A stretch of 64,000 nt of DNA from Combretum micranthum (GCA_024138025.1 JAMXBD010001406.1:186001-250000), one strand, 5' to 3'. Shown: positions 24,601 through 37,545, counted from the stretch's first letter. The notes: generated by a model from the sequence alone, not told the origin. Made by a program: numbers and translations.

Positions 24601-26084
24601 AAATAAAGGGAGGGTGTATTGTTTGTTATTGAAAATTTTTTATAATTTTTAGATTTTATGCATGGAACTATAATTAAAATTAATGAAATACATTTGACAA
24701 TAAATTTAAAGTGCGGAAAGTAAATGAGGCCCTAGATTTATAGAGGTTCCTCATTATGAGTGAGTCATCTCCTCCAGCTCCACTGCTGAAAATTTAGTCA
24801 TGCACCCGATCATTCCACTAATCCAATTAAATTGAGAGATTACAAACATCAATACTATCTTATCCTATCTTACAAATCTCACCCTAAGCTAATCACAAAA
24901 CTACAAATACCAAAGTATAATCCTCTCAACTTATCATACAACCTAACTCTCATAAGTAAAGAGTAAAGATAGTTTAATGAGAAACAATGGAGTTTCAAAA
25001 AATTAAGTTAAAAAATGTAAGTGAAGGCAGCTTCTAAAATAAGTTCTAAAAGAGGCTCTAGATAAATATCATTAGTAGGCTGTATACTTAAGCACTTGTC
25101 TTATTTCTGATTTTGAACTTCGTCTCTATCTAAATTGCTTTTATAGCATCTCTTTAATGATATCTCGAATGTATCTTCTAAAATATCTTCAAAATGGATA
25201 AACACTTTATCTCCTTGAATTTAAACGTTTGAAGCTTGAGAATCTCACAATATTTGGTCATGCTAATCTTAAAGTTATCCTTGAATACAAGTATCATACC
25301 CCTACAGGGCACCCTAGAAGTGTTGATGCCCCTTTTTGCAACAATTTAGAAATCACTACATTTAAATGAGCCAAGTAGGGCCTTTCAAGAAAATTCTACG
25401 GCATCAAACTAGTAGGACACTCTGTGGCATGGACAACTAAAACAGGATTGTGAGGTTATCAAGATAAGAAATTTCGCATACATAAGTGTTTTTTACAACA
25501 TATTTCCTTACATAACTTAAGATATGCTCCCAAACTTAATCTTATAAACTTATAAGAAACATAAGATATTTCTATACAAAAGGAACTATCTTCAACTCTC
25601 ACTCGAGCCCTACTATTTCCGTTGAAATCTACTACATCCCTTCGCCTCAAGCATGAATCAACTCTAGAGATCCTTGTAAGCACATAAAGTTTATAGGAGT
25701 GTAAGCACACCATGGCTTGGTGAGATAACATGATCAAACTACACTTTAAACAAATGCCATATAAGTTTTAGTTTCAATAATATGCAATGCCATGCTTAAC
25801 CATATGAAATATATAGTTCGAATTAACGGAATCCAAACCAATGGAGATTTACTCCCTCTCTTGGGGATTAAGGGACCAGCTCAAGTAGTTCATGCCTAGG
25901 AGAGATTGAGAATTAGTTTTTCCAAATTTACTTAATATACATACATATATACTTATATACATATTTAACGTAGTCTCAACTTTACCTTAAAACCTCAAAA
26001 ACTCCACCAAGTATTAACACCCTCAAAGTCAATTGCAACTTGGGAGATGAAAAAGCAATCGATTAACGCTAACAAAAGCCCACT
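24601..26084. other. Unassigned stretch, probably retroelement-derived
   Basis: No domain is recognisable. The minus-strand open frame at 25,459-25,737 (92 codons) has no known motif. The stretch lies directly downstream, in transcription direction, of the copia gag-protease relic, where integrase and reverse transcriptase would be expected, but I see neither. Confidence 0.3.
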
Positions 26085-27100
26085 GGGAAAAATCAATTCA
26101 TAAGTCCCAACAGTTAGACCAACAACTTTTGCTCCATTTCCAACTCATAAGTCGACTTCTCCCTTCTTCATATCTCTATTCCTATTGAGACCCTGCACAT
26201 GTTATACAAATGTGAGATCCACATTTGGTATCTAATACCTAAGAAGTAGAAGTAGATAAATTTATTTTCATAACATAGATACTTGAAGCAGTAGTCTGAA
26301 TACTCTTCTTTTTCTTCATATCTTCTAAGTAGAGTTTACAGTTCCTTTTTCAATGACCTGGCTCATTACAGTAGAAGCAAACTCCTTCTTTAGGAAGCTT
26401 TGCCTTTAGTTTGGGCTTATGCTTAGGCTTTGAACTTTTTATACCCTTAGCATTTCCCTTACCTTTCTTTTTCATGCCATTTCCTTTTTGGACCATCAAA
26501 ACTTTACTAGGCTTCTTCTTTTTGATATTAACCTCACCTATTTTAAGCATCGAATGCAGTTAAGAAATTGATTTGTCCATGTTATTCATATTATAGTTCA
26601 TGAAAAATTGGTCATAACTATCTAGTAATGAATTTAGGATCAAATCAGTAGCAATCTAAGCCTTTCAAGATGATCAATATAACTCTTCATCTTTAGGACA
26701 TGGGCACTCACTAATCCTCCTTCAGCCAGCTTGCAAGAGTGTAGGGCCTAAGTAGTCTCATACCTTTCCTGTCTGGCTTGCTGTTGGAACATTTTCTTGA
26801 GATGGATAGTTACCTCATAGTCTCATACCCTTTTGAAGTTCTAGACTCATGGTAGCAAGTATCGAGCATCCTACATCAAGAGAATCATCAGAATGCTTCT
26901 TATGAGCATCCTTTTAGGCTCATGGAGCATTGACTGGAGGTTCTTGAGGGGTAAGCTCATCTAACACATATAGCTTCTTTTCTTACTTAAAAACAATTTT
27001 CAAGTTTCTGAACCAGTCAAGAAAATTGGTTCCAATAAGCTTGCCCTTCTTAAGGACAGATTGCAACGATAATTTACGGTGTTGTTTGTAGCCATTGATC
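26085..27100 (-). pseudogene. Ty1/copia gag-protease relic
   Basis: On the minus strand, 27,075 down to about 26,560 encodes the copia-type gag (UBN2-like): GTNFLDWFRNLKIVFK, then EKKLYVLDELTPQEPP. A Lys-rich segment (26,350-26,550) leads to a zinc knuckle, CFYCNEPGH-x-KRNC (C-x2-C-x4-H-x4-C) at 26,338-26,380, with a TGA inside it. The protease region follows (26,085-26,230): LDTKCGSHIC, with Lys where the catalytic DTG has Gly, then after a frame change VGNGAKVVGLTVGTYEL. Several stops and shifts show it is dead. Integrase, reverse transcriptase and RNase H are missing. Confidence 0.85.
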
Positions 27101-27479
27101 TACAATTACATATGCAAAGTTTAGTTTAATACATATAATTGAGGCATAAAATTAAAAACTTCCACTAAATCAATAACCTCATTATTAATGTAGTTACATT
27201 TAATTTTGCATTCAAGTGGGCTAAGATCCCTATTTCACTTAACTTTAAGTCAGCTTTGGCATGACACTTAAAATTTAGTTATTTAAATAGGTAACTCTTC
27301 ACCAATTACATCACATGTAATTCTTAGATCCTTTAAGGGACTTTGACATCATATGTCCCGGCATGTGTAAATCTCATCTAATGTCTTAGGCCCAAAACCA
27401 TTTTGATAGCTTAATTAAGTCTAACCATGTTAAACTCATGAGTAGCACCATTAGCCATCATGTCTTACTAAGATAACCT

Positions 27480-29790
27480 AATGCACTCTACTTTGCAAAC
27501 CTATATTATGGTGATCGAAGTCTTGACAGGTGTTTAATCATGGGTGGTATTTAACCTAAAATTTATTGAGGGATTTTAATTATTAATATTCCATTTTATT
27601 ATCACGTTTAATAGATATTTAGTATATATGGTTGTATACATGGTATCACATATATAATATATATATATATCATCATACATGATATATCATGCTTATAAAA
27701 TTAATAAAACCATGTCATAGCATGGCCCTTAATCTATATTGATCTTCATAAGCCAATATGAAGACTAATTGTCCAATTTAAGTTGAAATTTTCCTTGTAT
27801 CTTCATAATGGCCCTCACTTCTCCATCATCACGAATTAGAAAAGTTTTCATTACAATAATGAAAATCATACAAAAAGTCCTACTACTACTAGCAAAAAAT
27901 AAATTACAATAAAACAAAACGACACACAGGTCATATTTATGAAATTACAACCCATTAAATAAAGGAATGAAACTTGCTAATCATATCGGTCTTGGGGCCA
28001 TGCTATACATCATACTTATAACATAAGCACACACAAGAAACATACATATAACTAACAACACTTCAAAAGCACATTTTATGTTAAGTATTATTAATTGGTG
28101 CTTCTGGAATGAAGTTTTGCACCTTTCAGAGGCCAAGGGGACAACATCCCCTTGTGATGGCCAAAAGGGGCAACGCCCTATTGCAGGGTTCAAGGGGATA
28201 GAGTTCCTTACAGGGTTTTAGGGGCTAGGTTTCAACGCCCCTGAAACCTAGATGAAATTGAAATTTTGGATTTAGAAAATCTTTGAAAAATCAAATCTTT
28301 GAAATCTAACTTCAAGTTCATATGAAAATTTTAAAATCGATTTACTACACAATTCATGACCATTGTTCATGTCATACATGGTCGCTTGGTATTCCAAACA
28401 ACAACCATGAATCCAACACCCTTATACAAAATTGTTATGTTGTACAATTCTAATTAATAGATAATAATAAAACTTAGATCAATTTTTTTTTTTTTAGAAA
28501 ACAACAGATCATTTAGATTTTGAAAATCGATTTAATATATGTTCGATTCACTAAATTGAATTGGACTGTCAATCAACATGACAATATCATTCTGAGCCGT
28601 GTCATACACGATTGCACAACATCAAATCTGGTATGCTCAATAACTATGCACCATCTATAATCCAATTACAGTAGATCTATTCGACTCCTCATAAATAAAG
28701 AACCGATTTTGTTTGTGTTTAATCGCATTAAACACAATAATTCTACGGTGATCCTTCGCAAACCAATTATGACAGATCTATTTAACCCTACATAAATAGA
28801 TGATCACATCACATATTGAAAAACCCTAAAGATCCATTGTAATTAAATTACGCCAGATCTATTCAATCCCTCAAAGTAAGGCATTATAATAAAATTATAA
28901 ATCCATATCTAAGTTGATTTCGTTTTTCATAAACTGAAATTGATTTCACAATTAATATGCATAAAAATGAATTTCAAAAATTAAAATTTCATGGCATCAC
29001 TTGCAATTACAGATAAGAATTCAATTCAAGCACAAACACATATGAAACATATATCATCACTACATCACATCCAGATCATAAAACTAATTTCAATCTAATA
29101 AAAAACATCACATGGATAATGCCACCCCTATATCATTCAATCTTGTCATTTCTTGATCTCTAAGTGAACTGATAAAAGAAATGAAATTGATCACACTATC
29201 AATTCATTTGAGCACAGCCATACATTTCTTAGTTTCACGTATCAAAGGGCCTAAAGATATCTCTCTCATAACAGATTGAACAAATCCCATCTTAATCACT
29301 CAACTTCCTCTACATGATTCACATTATGCTCAATTACATCCTTTATAATTATCCCGTTAAAGACAGTGTTCGATTGAGTTGAATCATAATATTCCTCATG
29401 TTATAACCTATGGTGATTTCAGGTGTAAGGACACGCTAACATCGTTATTGTGAGAATCACTTATGACACTAATCACTAATCCATATGTAATGAGCTTATA
29501 GTGGGTCAGTCCAGTATATAGTTCTTTAGTATATGCTTATGAGTTTGATTTGTATCTCCATACAAACAGACCTCTCATGACTATTAAAAAAAAAAAAAAG
29601 AAACTCATGCTAGATTTAATTAATTACCATTTTCCACAATAATGTGTATCTATTGACATTTAGAATAATTAAATTATTCATGAATTCCATTATAAAGTAA
29701 ACATGTAAACAATGTAATAGAAATTCCATTATATCAATAATATATATAATGATAATATCTACTAATTGGCCCAGGGCACAATCTCTAACA
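27480..29790 (-). mobile_element. Long copia LTR upstream of the gag relic
   Basis: Read on the minus strand the LTR would begin TGTTAGAGATTGTGCCCTGG at 29,790, a common copia LTR start, and run to about 27,480 ahead of the leader and gag. It holds a G+C-richer part (28,130-28,260) with AAGGGG/CCCCTT blocks and a stretch at 29,380-29,600 of the type found in long copia LTRs. The inner border and a clear primer-binding site were not found, so the length (about 2.3 kb) is approximate. The minus-strand frame at 27,981-28,193 is not a gene. Confidence 0.6.
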
Positions 29791-29966
29791 TGATAACACC
29801 ACCTAGACTCGCTGGCATGACAATGCATTATCATAGAATCGGAATATCAATACGTGACATGGGTACCATGCTAATGTAGCGTGCTGTTGTGCGATACATG
29901 TCTATTTTACATTAAGGGTCAGATAAGACTTAGATCAAGTTATTGCCAATAATATAATGTTCAAAC

Positions 29967-31401
29967 TGATAAGTGTCATTAGACCCTTAATTTTGATGCT
30001 ATTTGAACATTCTTGGTATGTAATTTTTGAGATTTCATGGAGAAAAGGACATTTATTTTGTGAAAAATTCATTTCATGGTTTAAAAATCATTTTTAGAAG
30101 TTTTTATGATGATTCAAAGGAAATCAAAGCAAATTAAACAAGTTTGAATCAATTTTATTCAAGAAGGAATTTCATGTTTTCATTCTTTTCATTCATTCTT
30201 GGCCAGGAAGGACACTAGGGAAGACCACAAAATGCTTTATTGAAGAAAAGAATTTCAGCCTTACCCTCATCCTTGGTCAGGAAGGACGCCAAGGAAGACA
30301 TCAGTAGCTACACTTGAAGAAAGTTTTCAGCCTTTTCATTCATCCTGGCCAGGAAGAACGCTGAAGAAGGAAACAGAATGCTCTTAGGCCGAATTTCAGC
30401 TATTTTGCCTTCATCCCTGCCCCGATCCTGTCCAGGATGACGCCCAGGATGAACTGGGATTTTTCCAAAACTATAAATAGTGCTCTGCTTTCTTGTTTTA
30501 TAACTTTTAGATCATTTTTTAGGCTCTAAGAAAGAAATTACGAAGGACTTTGCTAGGGCATCCATTGAAGATCTCAAGACATCAATTAGGATTTATTCTT
30601 TCTATCATGATTCTTTCTATTTCCTTTAGATCTTTTGTTCTTATATAAATCTCATGGAGGAGTAATTCTTATACTCTTCATCTTGTGAAACCCTAACCAT
30701 ACGAATTGAAATGTCTTTTGATTAATGATTGTTCATGCCTTTGTATCTATTCATGTGATTCAATAATCTTGTGATTGATTTGTCACAAATTAATTACTTG
30801 TTTGATTCTTATTGGATTGAAAGAGGTTTCATTCAATTAGATAGATCTTCATGAATAGAGGAATTGCTAATTTCACCTAGAGGTAGGGAAATTACGATTT
30901 TCTGCTATAAAGAATTTAATTCTTGTTCAAGGATCATGATCTTTAATGCAATTCTATGTGATGTTAGTAAGGGAGAGGTCTCTACTATCTCATTTAGGGT
31001 TAGGAATTGATTAAATCGGGGGAGGAATTGATTTTCTTGTTGAGATCTTGTAGTGCAAAGCATGAATGATTCATTAATCAATCTTTTATCATAAGAACTT
31101 TAGGTTTAGGGTGGATCAAGGTGGAGAGTATGTCTTGTGATTGAATTCATCTTTGAAAGCAAACATTAGTTGCTCTTAGAGCTTGCTTAATTTTCTGCTT
31201 AGTAGTTAATTGTAGATTTCTCTCCAAAATTTAGGCTAAATAGTAGAGAACCGGTAATACTAGTAATTGTTCTTCAAAATCCCTGAGGACGACACCCTAA
31301 AATCTATGCTACATCGAATAGGTGCGCTTGCCTAGCTTTGATCGTAGATTTAATCGGGTTTATAAATTTTAGAAATTAATACGATCGTTAAAACATCATC
31401 A
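29967..31401 (+). mobile_element. Solo LTR with perfect 5-bp target duplication
   Basis: The 1,435-bp segment starts TGATAAGTGTC, ends ACATCATCA and is flanked by CAAAC at 29,962-29,966 and 31,402-31,406. A TATA box (CTATAAATAG) lies at 30,471-30,480, and a CCCTGAGGACGACACC motif near 31,281, typical of long plant gypsy/LARD LTRs, lies toward the 3' end. Upstream of the TATA box are three tandem units. No coding. Confidence 0.85.
30191..30410 (+). repeat. Three tandem 70-79-bp units upstream of the LTR promoter
   Basis: Units start near 30,191, 30,261 and 30,332; each has a CCAGGAAGRACGC-like core and ends TTTCAGC. A fourth partial unit begins at about 30,411. Such repeats just upstream of the TATA box often carry the enhancer of an LTR; that role is inferred from position. 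Confidence 0.7.
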
Positions 31402-31406
31402 CAAAC

Positions 31407-33299
31407 AATCATCAATATTCATTATACATCAACAACAAGAAATTTATTATCACTTCAGATATTAAAACTTATCACAAATCCAAGCACCATAGAACACATA
31501 TTATCCACATCCCCATACATAATCAATTATGCTTATATAGAGACAAATGCAGCTACATTACAATAACAACATCGTGATAAGATTCAAGTCACTCACCTGT
31601 GCATCCTGCTTAGAGGTTGTAGTAGTCTACTGGAAAACTGTGGATCTTAGTTTATGGTTCCTATAGAACAACAAGCATATATTACCATACTTATAACAAA
31701 GAAAGAACTTTCATTAGAGCTTACTTGTCCTAGATTCTCATTATAAACTTCCTAACCTATGTTCTCCTTCATTGTTTGCTACTTAGGTCGAGTCACGGGT
31801 TGCTAAGGAAGGGTTGCAGGGTACATCACAAATAGAAAACTAAGTCGTGCCTAAGCAAACTGGGGGTTGCATGCTACTAAAAAGGCTCACGGCTTTCGTT
31901 ACAAGGTACGTCATGGGCTCAACTTTGGGCTGCAACAGAAGCTGTGCCTCAAACACTTGATTTATTTTAATCATGACAACCCCCAGTGTCCATCACAGGG
32001 TACGTCGAGGGCTTGACTTTGGGCCGCGATAGATACTGTGCATCAAAATTTACCCCTCAACACTTACGTAAAGTCTACGATTGATCCACTTCGAGGGCAA
32101 AACTATATTGCAATCACTAACAACATACGTAACAACCTCCAACTTACTTTATTTCACTATTAACTCTTCCAGAATAGATCATTGCATCAAAACACGCATA
32201 AAAACAACCCAACACAATAACTTTATATAACTTATTGATCTGAAATAAGACTCTATCTTCTCAACCCTAACTCTAGATCCAACGTAAGAGCTTATAAGGT
32301 AGATTTACTGTGTTATATTGCCTGTTCTGTTATTCATTGTTTAGCCGAGCTAAGATAGTTTTGTTTATAAACATTTAGCAGACATTTTTCATTTTAAGCT
32401 TAAATAAACTTACAAAGCAAGCTTTTATCTATTTTTTAACATTTCTTAGCAAACAAGGTTCATTTTCCAGTTTTCTGAAACATGACATTTGCTAAAAATG
32501 ACATTTCATGCGTGAATAGTGAAATGTGCACGTGTATTGATGTATTTGATAAAGGCATTTTCTAAAACCTTTGAAAATAAAGCAAACGGAGATTCCATCG
32601 TGCTTTTTAAGATTACTTCACAGTCTTCTTTCCAAAACGCTAGTTTTACAGCTTGTAAATACAATCTTGGATTTTTTCAAGCTAAGAATGCGAAAGTTTG
32701 GAAGAAACGATTTTGTGTGGGTAAAAGAAATTATGTTAGAAAAGAAAATTTCGAAAATATTGTGTTTATTTTCTGAAAACAACAATGTCTAGTTGGTATA
32801 AAATTTCAAATAATTTATTTTTTTTCATGTAAAAGAAAATAAGTATGGTATAACTGGGAATTGTCATTTCAATATTTAATGAAAAAAACTTTATTAAGAG
32901 AAATGACAACATGTCATGCTCTAAAACTCATGGTGGATTGCTTATAAAATAATTTATGGTACTTTTGGAAAAGATTTAATTATAAGAAATGAAAATCAAA
33001 ACCTTTAATGTATATAAAACAAATAGATTATGATGTCTGATGATCATTAATTTATATAAGACCAAAACATTTATTATTTTAAGGCACCAAAATTAAGGGC
33101 GAGATTCAGGCTTCAAAACTTATGAAAGCAAGCTTTAAATTATTATCTAGTGTCTTGTCTTTTCCTGAATTATTTGTGAACTATTTTTAATTAACCAAAG
33201 CATTAAAGATTTTAATTCTATAAAAAAACATTAACTCATGCTATGGCAAAAACCCGGGTTCACAAAAAGACTTTAATCATTCTTCAATCTATTGCTACC
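31407..33299. other. Unassigned, probably older LTR material
   Basis: This is the target into which the solo LTR inserted. Two diverged units of about 100 bases (31,862-31,960 and 31,978-32,052) share GGTACGTC, GACTTTGGGC and CTGTGC. Two overlapping plus-strand frames at 32,519-32,792 have no recognised motif. Nothing else seen. Confidence 0.35.
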
Positions 33300-33377
33300 T
33301 TTATCCATTCATATTACTTGTGTTGTTTGCTGAGGTATTATGATCAAGATAAACGAGCATTATGACTTTAGTTCTTG

Positions 33378-33932
33378 GGTCTCAAGTTTGATAGGTAACA
33401 AGCATGGAACAACATAAGCTCCTCGTTCTTTGTTATTCTTATATTTGTTTTAGGTACTCAATCTCTTAAGTAGTCATATCAAATATAAAAACTTGAAACT
33501 CTGAGTTTCCTAGGTAACCAAAACTAGGAAATAACCAAACTTAATGTTGTAAAACTCTACAAACTCTGGCCAACCACTGAGTAAACATAAGTCACCTCTT
33601 CCTTATGCAACTCAACTTCCTACAATTCACTAGAGTCAATCTTCAAGTACAACTTATCCAAACTCAGACATCATCCATATTTTCTAGCAAAGCTCTTAAG
33701 AAACACCTACATACATGATTTATAAAGAACCTGAAATCTCATTCATATGGTAAGGGAAAAAAAGAGAGATGTGATGATGGAGAAGGACTTACAAGCTTCT
33801 TAGATTGAAGGTTCTCATGGAGAATGACCTTGAAGAAACAATGGGTCTTAGACTCCATATACTTCTATTGATGATCTTGTTTTTCCACTCGTGAGATGGG
33901 TTGGTTGGGCTACAAAATGAACTAACATTCAT
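33378..33932 (-). pseudogene. B3-domain (REM-like) pseudogene, copy L1
   Basis: B3 domains bind DNA in plant transcription factors. Minus-strand exon 1 (33,793-33,932) ends AAGCTT before a GTAAGT donor and encodes, with one frameshift, a segment ending LQSKKL. A short intron precedes exon 2 (33,378-33,706), which opens after GTAG and shows the B3 core with frameshifts and stops. Equivalent parts of copy L2 are better preserved. It is the outermost copy of the left arm. Confidence 0.7.
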
Positions 33933-34368
33933 CTTTTTATGTGGATTCTCTATAACTTAACAAGCTAAGGGTATATGCACAATGATTCCTTCCTTAGCAC
34001 AAACTAGGAAAAGTCGTATTAAGTAACCTTGATGAAGTACTGCCCATATCTATTATTCATTTGAATAAGCTAAGGGTACATGCACCTATCGACCCTTTTG
34101 TCATACAATTTGCATTCTTTTGGTGTTTACTGATTCTGGAGGTATTATGATCAAATCAACCAGCATTTCAACTTCAGTTTCTTGGGTTTCAAGTTTGATC
34201 GGTAACAATCATGGAACAACATCAACAAAAAAAAAAAAAAGTGCAATTAAGGAAACATAACAACATACCCATAAACTCTTTTGCTTTACAATCTATATTC
34301 TTTCAGCGTTTGTTGATTCTAAAGGTATTATGATCAAGATCAACCAGCATTTTGACTTTGGTTTCTTA

Positions 34369-34924
34369 GGTCTCAGGTTTGATAGGTAGCAGGGATGGAA
34401 AACAACAGCATCTTATTCTTTTAATTCTTAGATTTTTTTAGGGTACTTAATCTCTTAAGTAGTCATATCAAATATAAAAACTTGAAACTCTGAGTTTTCA
34501 AAGTAACTCAAAACTAGGAAACAACCAAACTGAATGTTGTAAAACTCTACAAACTCTTGCAAACCATTAAGCAAACATAAGTCACTTCCTTCTTCCCTAT
34601 GCAACTTAACTTCCCACAAATCACTAGAGTTTATCTTCAAGTACACCCTATCCGAACTCAAACATTGTTTGTATTTTCCAGCAAAACTTTTAAGAAACAC
34701 TTACATACATATTTTATAAATAACCTAAATTCTCATTCATATGGTAGGGGAAAAAATGATGGATGTGATGATGGAGAAAGACTTACAAGCTTCTTAAACT
34801 AAAGGTTCTCATGGAGAATGACCCTAAAAAAACTGGGGTCTCAAACTCCATATGCTTCTGTTGATGATCCTATTTTGCCACTCATGAGATGGTTTAATTG
34901 GGCTGAAAATGAACTAACATTCAT
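34369..34924 (-). pseudogene. B3-domain (REM-like) pseudogene, copy L2 (best-kept exon 2)
   Basis: Exon 2 has an open frame at 34,455-34,700 with the B3 core typical of REM/VRN1-type factors: DLWEVKLHREEG, then GLQEFVEFYNIQFGCFLVL, then SEFQVFIFD. It ends at a TAA where copy R2 reads Tyr. Exon 1 (34,787-34,924) has a frameshift and a stop but keeps the SLRP and FKKL edges and the GTAAGT donor. An intron of about 85 bases separates them. The family usually has one or more complete B3 domains of about 95 residues plus a long tail, which is missing here. Same strand and about 985 bases from copy L1. Confidence 0.8.
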
Positions 34925-35355
34925 CTTTTTATATGGATTCTCTATAACTGAACAAGTTTAAGGGTGCATGTACAATGATTCCTTCCTTAGCACAAACTAA
35001 GAAATTATGTATTAAGTAACCCTGATGAAGTACTTCCCATAACTGTTATTCATCTGAACAAGCTAAGGGTACATGTACCTATTGACCCTTTTGCCTTCTA
35101 GTCTATTCTTTTGGCATTTGTTGATTCTAGTGGTATTATGATCAAGATCAACTAGCATTTTGGCTTCGGCTTCTTGGGTCTAAAGTTTGATAGGTAACAA
35201 GCATGGAACAACATTGGTAAAAAAAGAGTCCAATTAAGGAAACATAACAACATACCTATCAACTCTTTTGCCTTTTAAACTGTATTCTTTTAGCATTTGC
35301 TGCTTCTAGAGGTATTATGATCAACATCAACCAACATGGCGGCTTCGGTTTCTTA

Positions 35356-35617
35356 GGTCTCAGGTTTGATAGGTAATGAGCATAGAACAAGATCATCATC
35401 TTTTTCTTTATTATTCTTAGATTTTTTTAGGGTATTTATTCTCTTAAGTAGTCGTATCAAATATGAAAATTTGAAACTTTGAGTTTCCAAGATAACAAAA
35501 TACTTGAAAATAGCCAAACTTAATATTGTAAAACTTTACAAACTCCTACCAACCATTGAGTAAACACAAGTCACCTCCTTCTTCCCTAGGCAACTCCACT
35601 TCCCACAAATCACCAAA
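35356..35617 (-). pseudogene. B3-domain pseudogene, copy L3, truncated at the array centre
   Basis: Only exon-2-like sequence remains. It matches copies L1 and L2 (shared TCTCTTAAGTAGTCGTATCA-type end and AACTTCCCACAAATCACC-type start) and stops at about 35,617, exactly where the orientation of the array switches. Frames are broken. Confidence 0.7.
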
Positions 35618-35908
35618 TTAATATAACAAGCTATGGGTTATAATGAGTTCACTAAGAAAAACAAGATCATCAATAGAAGTATATGGAGTTTGAGACCCCC
35701 CGTCTCTTAAGGGTTACTTAATATAACATTTCCTAGTTTGTGCTAAGGAATCATTGTACATGTACCATTAGCTTGTTCATATGAATAATAGATATGGGAA
35801 GTACTTCATCAAGGTTAAATAATACAACATTTCCTAGTTTGTGCTAAGGAAGGAATCATTATACGTATACCCTTAGCTTTTTTAGTTATAGAGAATCCAT
35901 ATAAAAAG

Positions 35909-36560
35909 ATGAATGTTAGTTCATTTTGCAACCTAGCTAAACCATCTCACGAATGGAAAAACAAGATCATCAACAGAAGTATATGGAGTCTAAGACTGCC
36001 CATTTCTTCAAGGTCATTCTCCATGAGAACCTTTAATCTAAGAAGCTTGTAAGTCTTTCTCCATCATCACATCTCTCATTTGCCCCCTCTAGCATATGAA
36101 TGAGATTTTAGGTTCTTTATGAAACTTTAGTCTAAGAAGCTTGTAAGTCCTTCTCCATCATCACATCTCTCATTTTCCCCATTTGCCATATGAATGAGAT
36201 TTCAGGTTCTTTATAAAACATGTATCCCGATGTTTCTTAAGACCTTTGCCGAAAAATATGTATGATGTTTGAGTTTAGATAAGGTATACTTGAAGATTGG
36301 TTTTGGTGATCTTTGGGAAGTTGAGTTGCATAGGGAAGAATGAGGAGACTTGTCTTTGCTCAATGGTTAGCAGGAGTTTTTAGAATTTTACAACACTAAT
36401 CTATTTCCTAGTTGTTGGTTACCTGGGAAACTTAGAGTTTCATTTTTTAATTTTTGATACGACTACTTACGAGATTAAGTACCCTCGAAAATCTAAGAAT
36501 AATAAAGAACAAGATGCTAATGTTATTCCATGCTTGTTACCTATCAAACTTGAGACTTAA
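35909..36560 (+). pseudogene. B3-domain pseudogene, copy R1, with internal duplication
   Basis: This copy is on the plus strand, inverted relative to L1-L3. Exon 1 runs from ATG at 35,909 to 36,048 before GTAAGT. The exon-1 end plus intron is then duplicated in tandem (36,029-36,122 and 36,123-36,219). Exon 2 (36,231-36,560) contains DLWEVELHREE followed by a stop, and a later frameshift. The acceptor AG is changed to GA. Clearly non-functional. Confidence 0.75.
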
Positions 36561-36989
36561 GAAATGAAAGCTGAAATGCTGGTTGATCTTGATCATAATA
36601 CCTCTATAATCAGTAAATGCCAAAAATAATAAAGATTGTAAGGCAAAATGGTTGATATGTATTATGTTTTGTTTCCTTAATTGCACTCTTTTTTTGCTGA
36701 TGTTGTTCCATGCTTTTTACTATCAAACCTGAGACCTAAGAAACCGAAGCCGAAATGTTGGTTGATCTTGATCATAATACCTTCATAATCAGCAAACGCC
36801 AAAAGAATATGGATTGCAAGGCAAAAGGGTCAATGGGTACATGTACCCTCAGATTGTTAAGATGAATAATAGATATGAGAAGTACTTCGTCAAGGTTACT
36901 TAACACAACATTTCCTAGTTTATGCTAAGGAAGGAATCATTGTACATGTACCCTTAGCTTGTTTAGTTATAGAGAATCCATATAAAAAG

Positions 36990-37545
36990 ATGAATGTCAG
37001 TTCATTTTGCAACCCAACCAAATCATCTCACAAATGGAAAAACAAGATCATCAACAGAAGTATAAGGAGTTTGAGGACCCCCCATTTCTTCAAGGCCATT
37101 CTACATGAGACCCTTCAGTCTAAGAAGCTTGTAAGTCCTTCTCCATCATCACATTTCTCATTTCCCCCTGCCATATGAATAAGATTTTAGGTTCTTTATA
37201 AACACATGTATTCAGGTGTTTCCTAAGAGCTTTTGCAGAAAATATGGATGATGCTTGAGTTTAGATAAGGTATACTTGAAGATTAGCTTTGGTGATTTAT
37301 GGGAAGTCTAGTTTTATAAGGAAGAAGGAGGTGACTTGTGTTTGCTCAATAGTTGGCAAGATTTTTATAACATTAAGTTTGACTATTTCCTAATTTTTGG
37401 TTACCTAGAAAACTTAGAGTTTCAAGTTTTCAAATTTGATACGACTACTTATGAGATTAAGTACCCTCACAAATCTAAGAATAACAAAGAAAAATATGCT
37501 GATGCTATTCCATGCTTGTTACTAGTCAAACATGAGACCTAAGAA
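36990..37545 (+). pseudogene. B3-domain pseudogene, copy R2
   Basis: Exon 1 (36,990-37,130) is fully open for 47 codons and ends HFFKAILHETLQSKKL before a GTAAGT donor. The intron is 85 bases and ends TTCAG. Exon 2 (37,216-37,542) continues in the same phase with VFPKSF, the core YLKISFGDLWEV, FDYFLIFGYLENLEFQVFK and a natural end at VKHET. Two in-frame stops (TGA at 37,249 and TAG before FYKEE) break it. Exon order, phase and length show that the ancestral unit was a small two-exon gene with one B3 domain. Confidence 0.8.

Noticed and set aside
25459..25737. 92-codon minus-strand open frame
   Set aside because: No known motif, no supporting context, and a length expected by chance in this much sequence.
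32519..32792. Two overlapping plus-strand frames (85 and 73 codons)
   Set aside because: No motif, overlapping frames in AT-rich DNA, no paralogue in the window.
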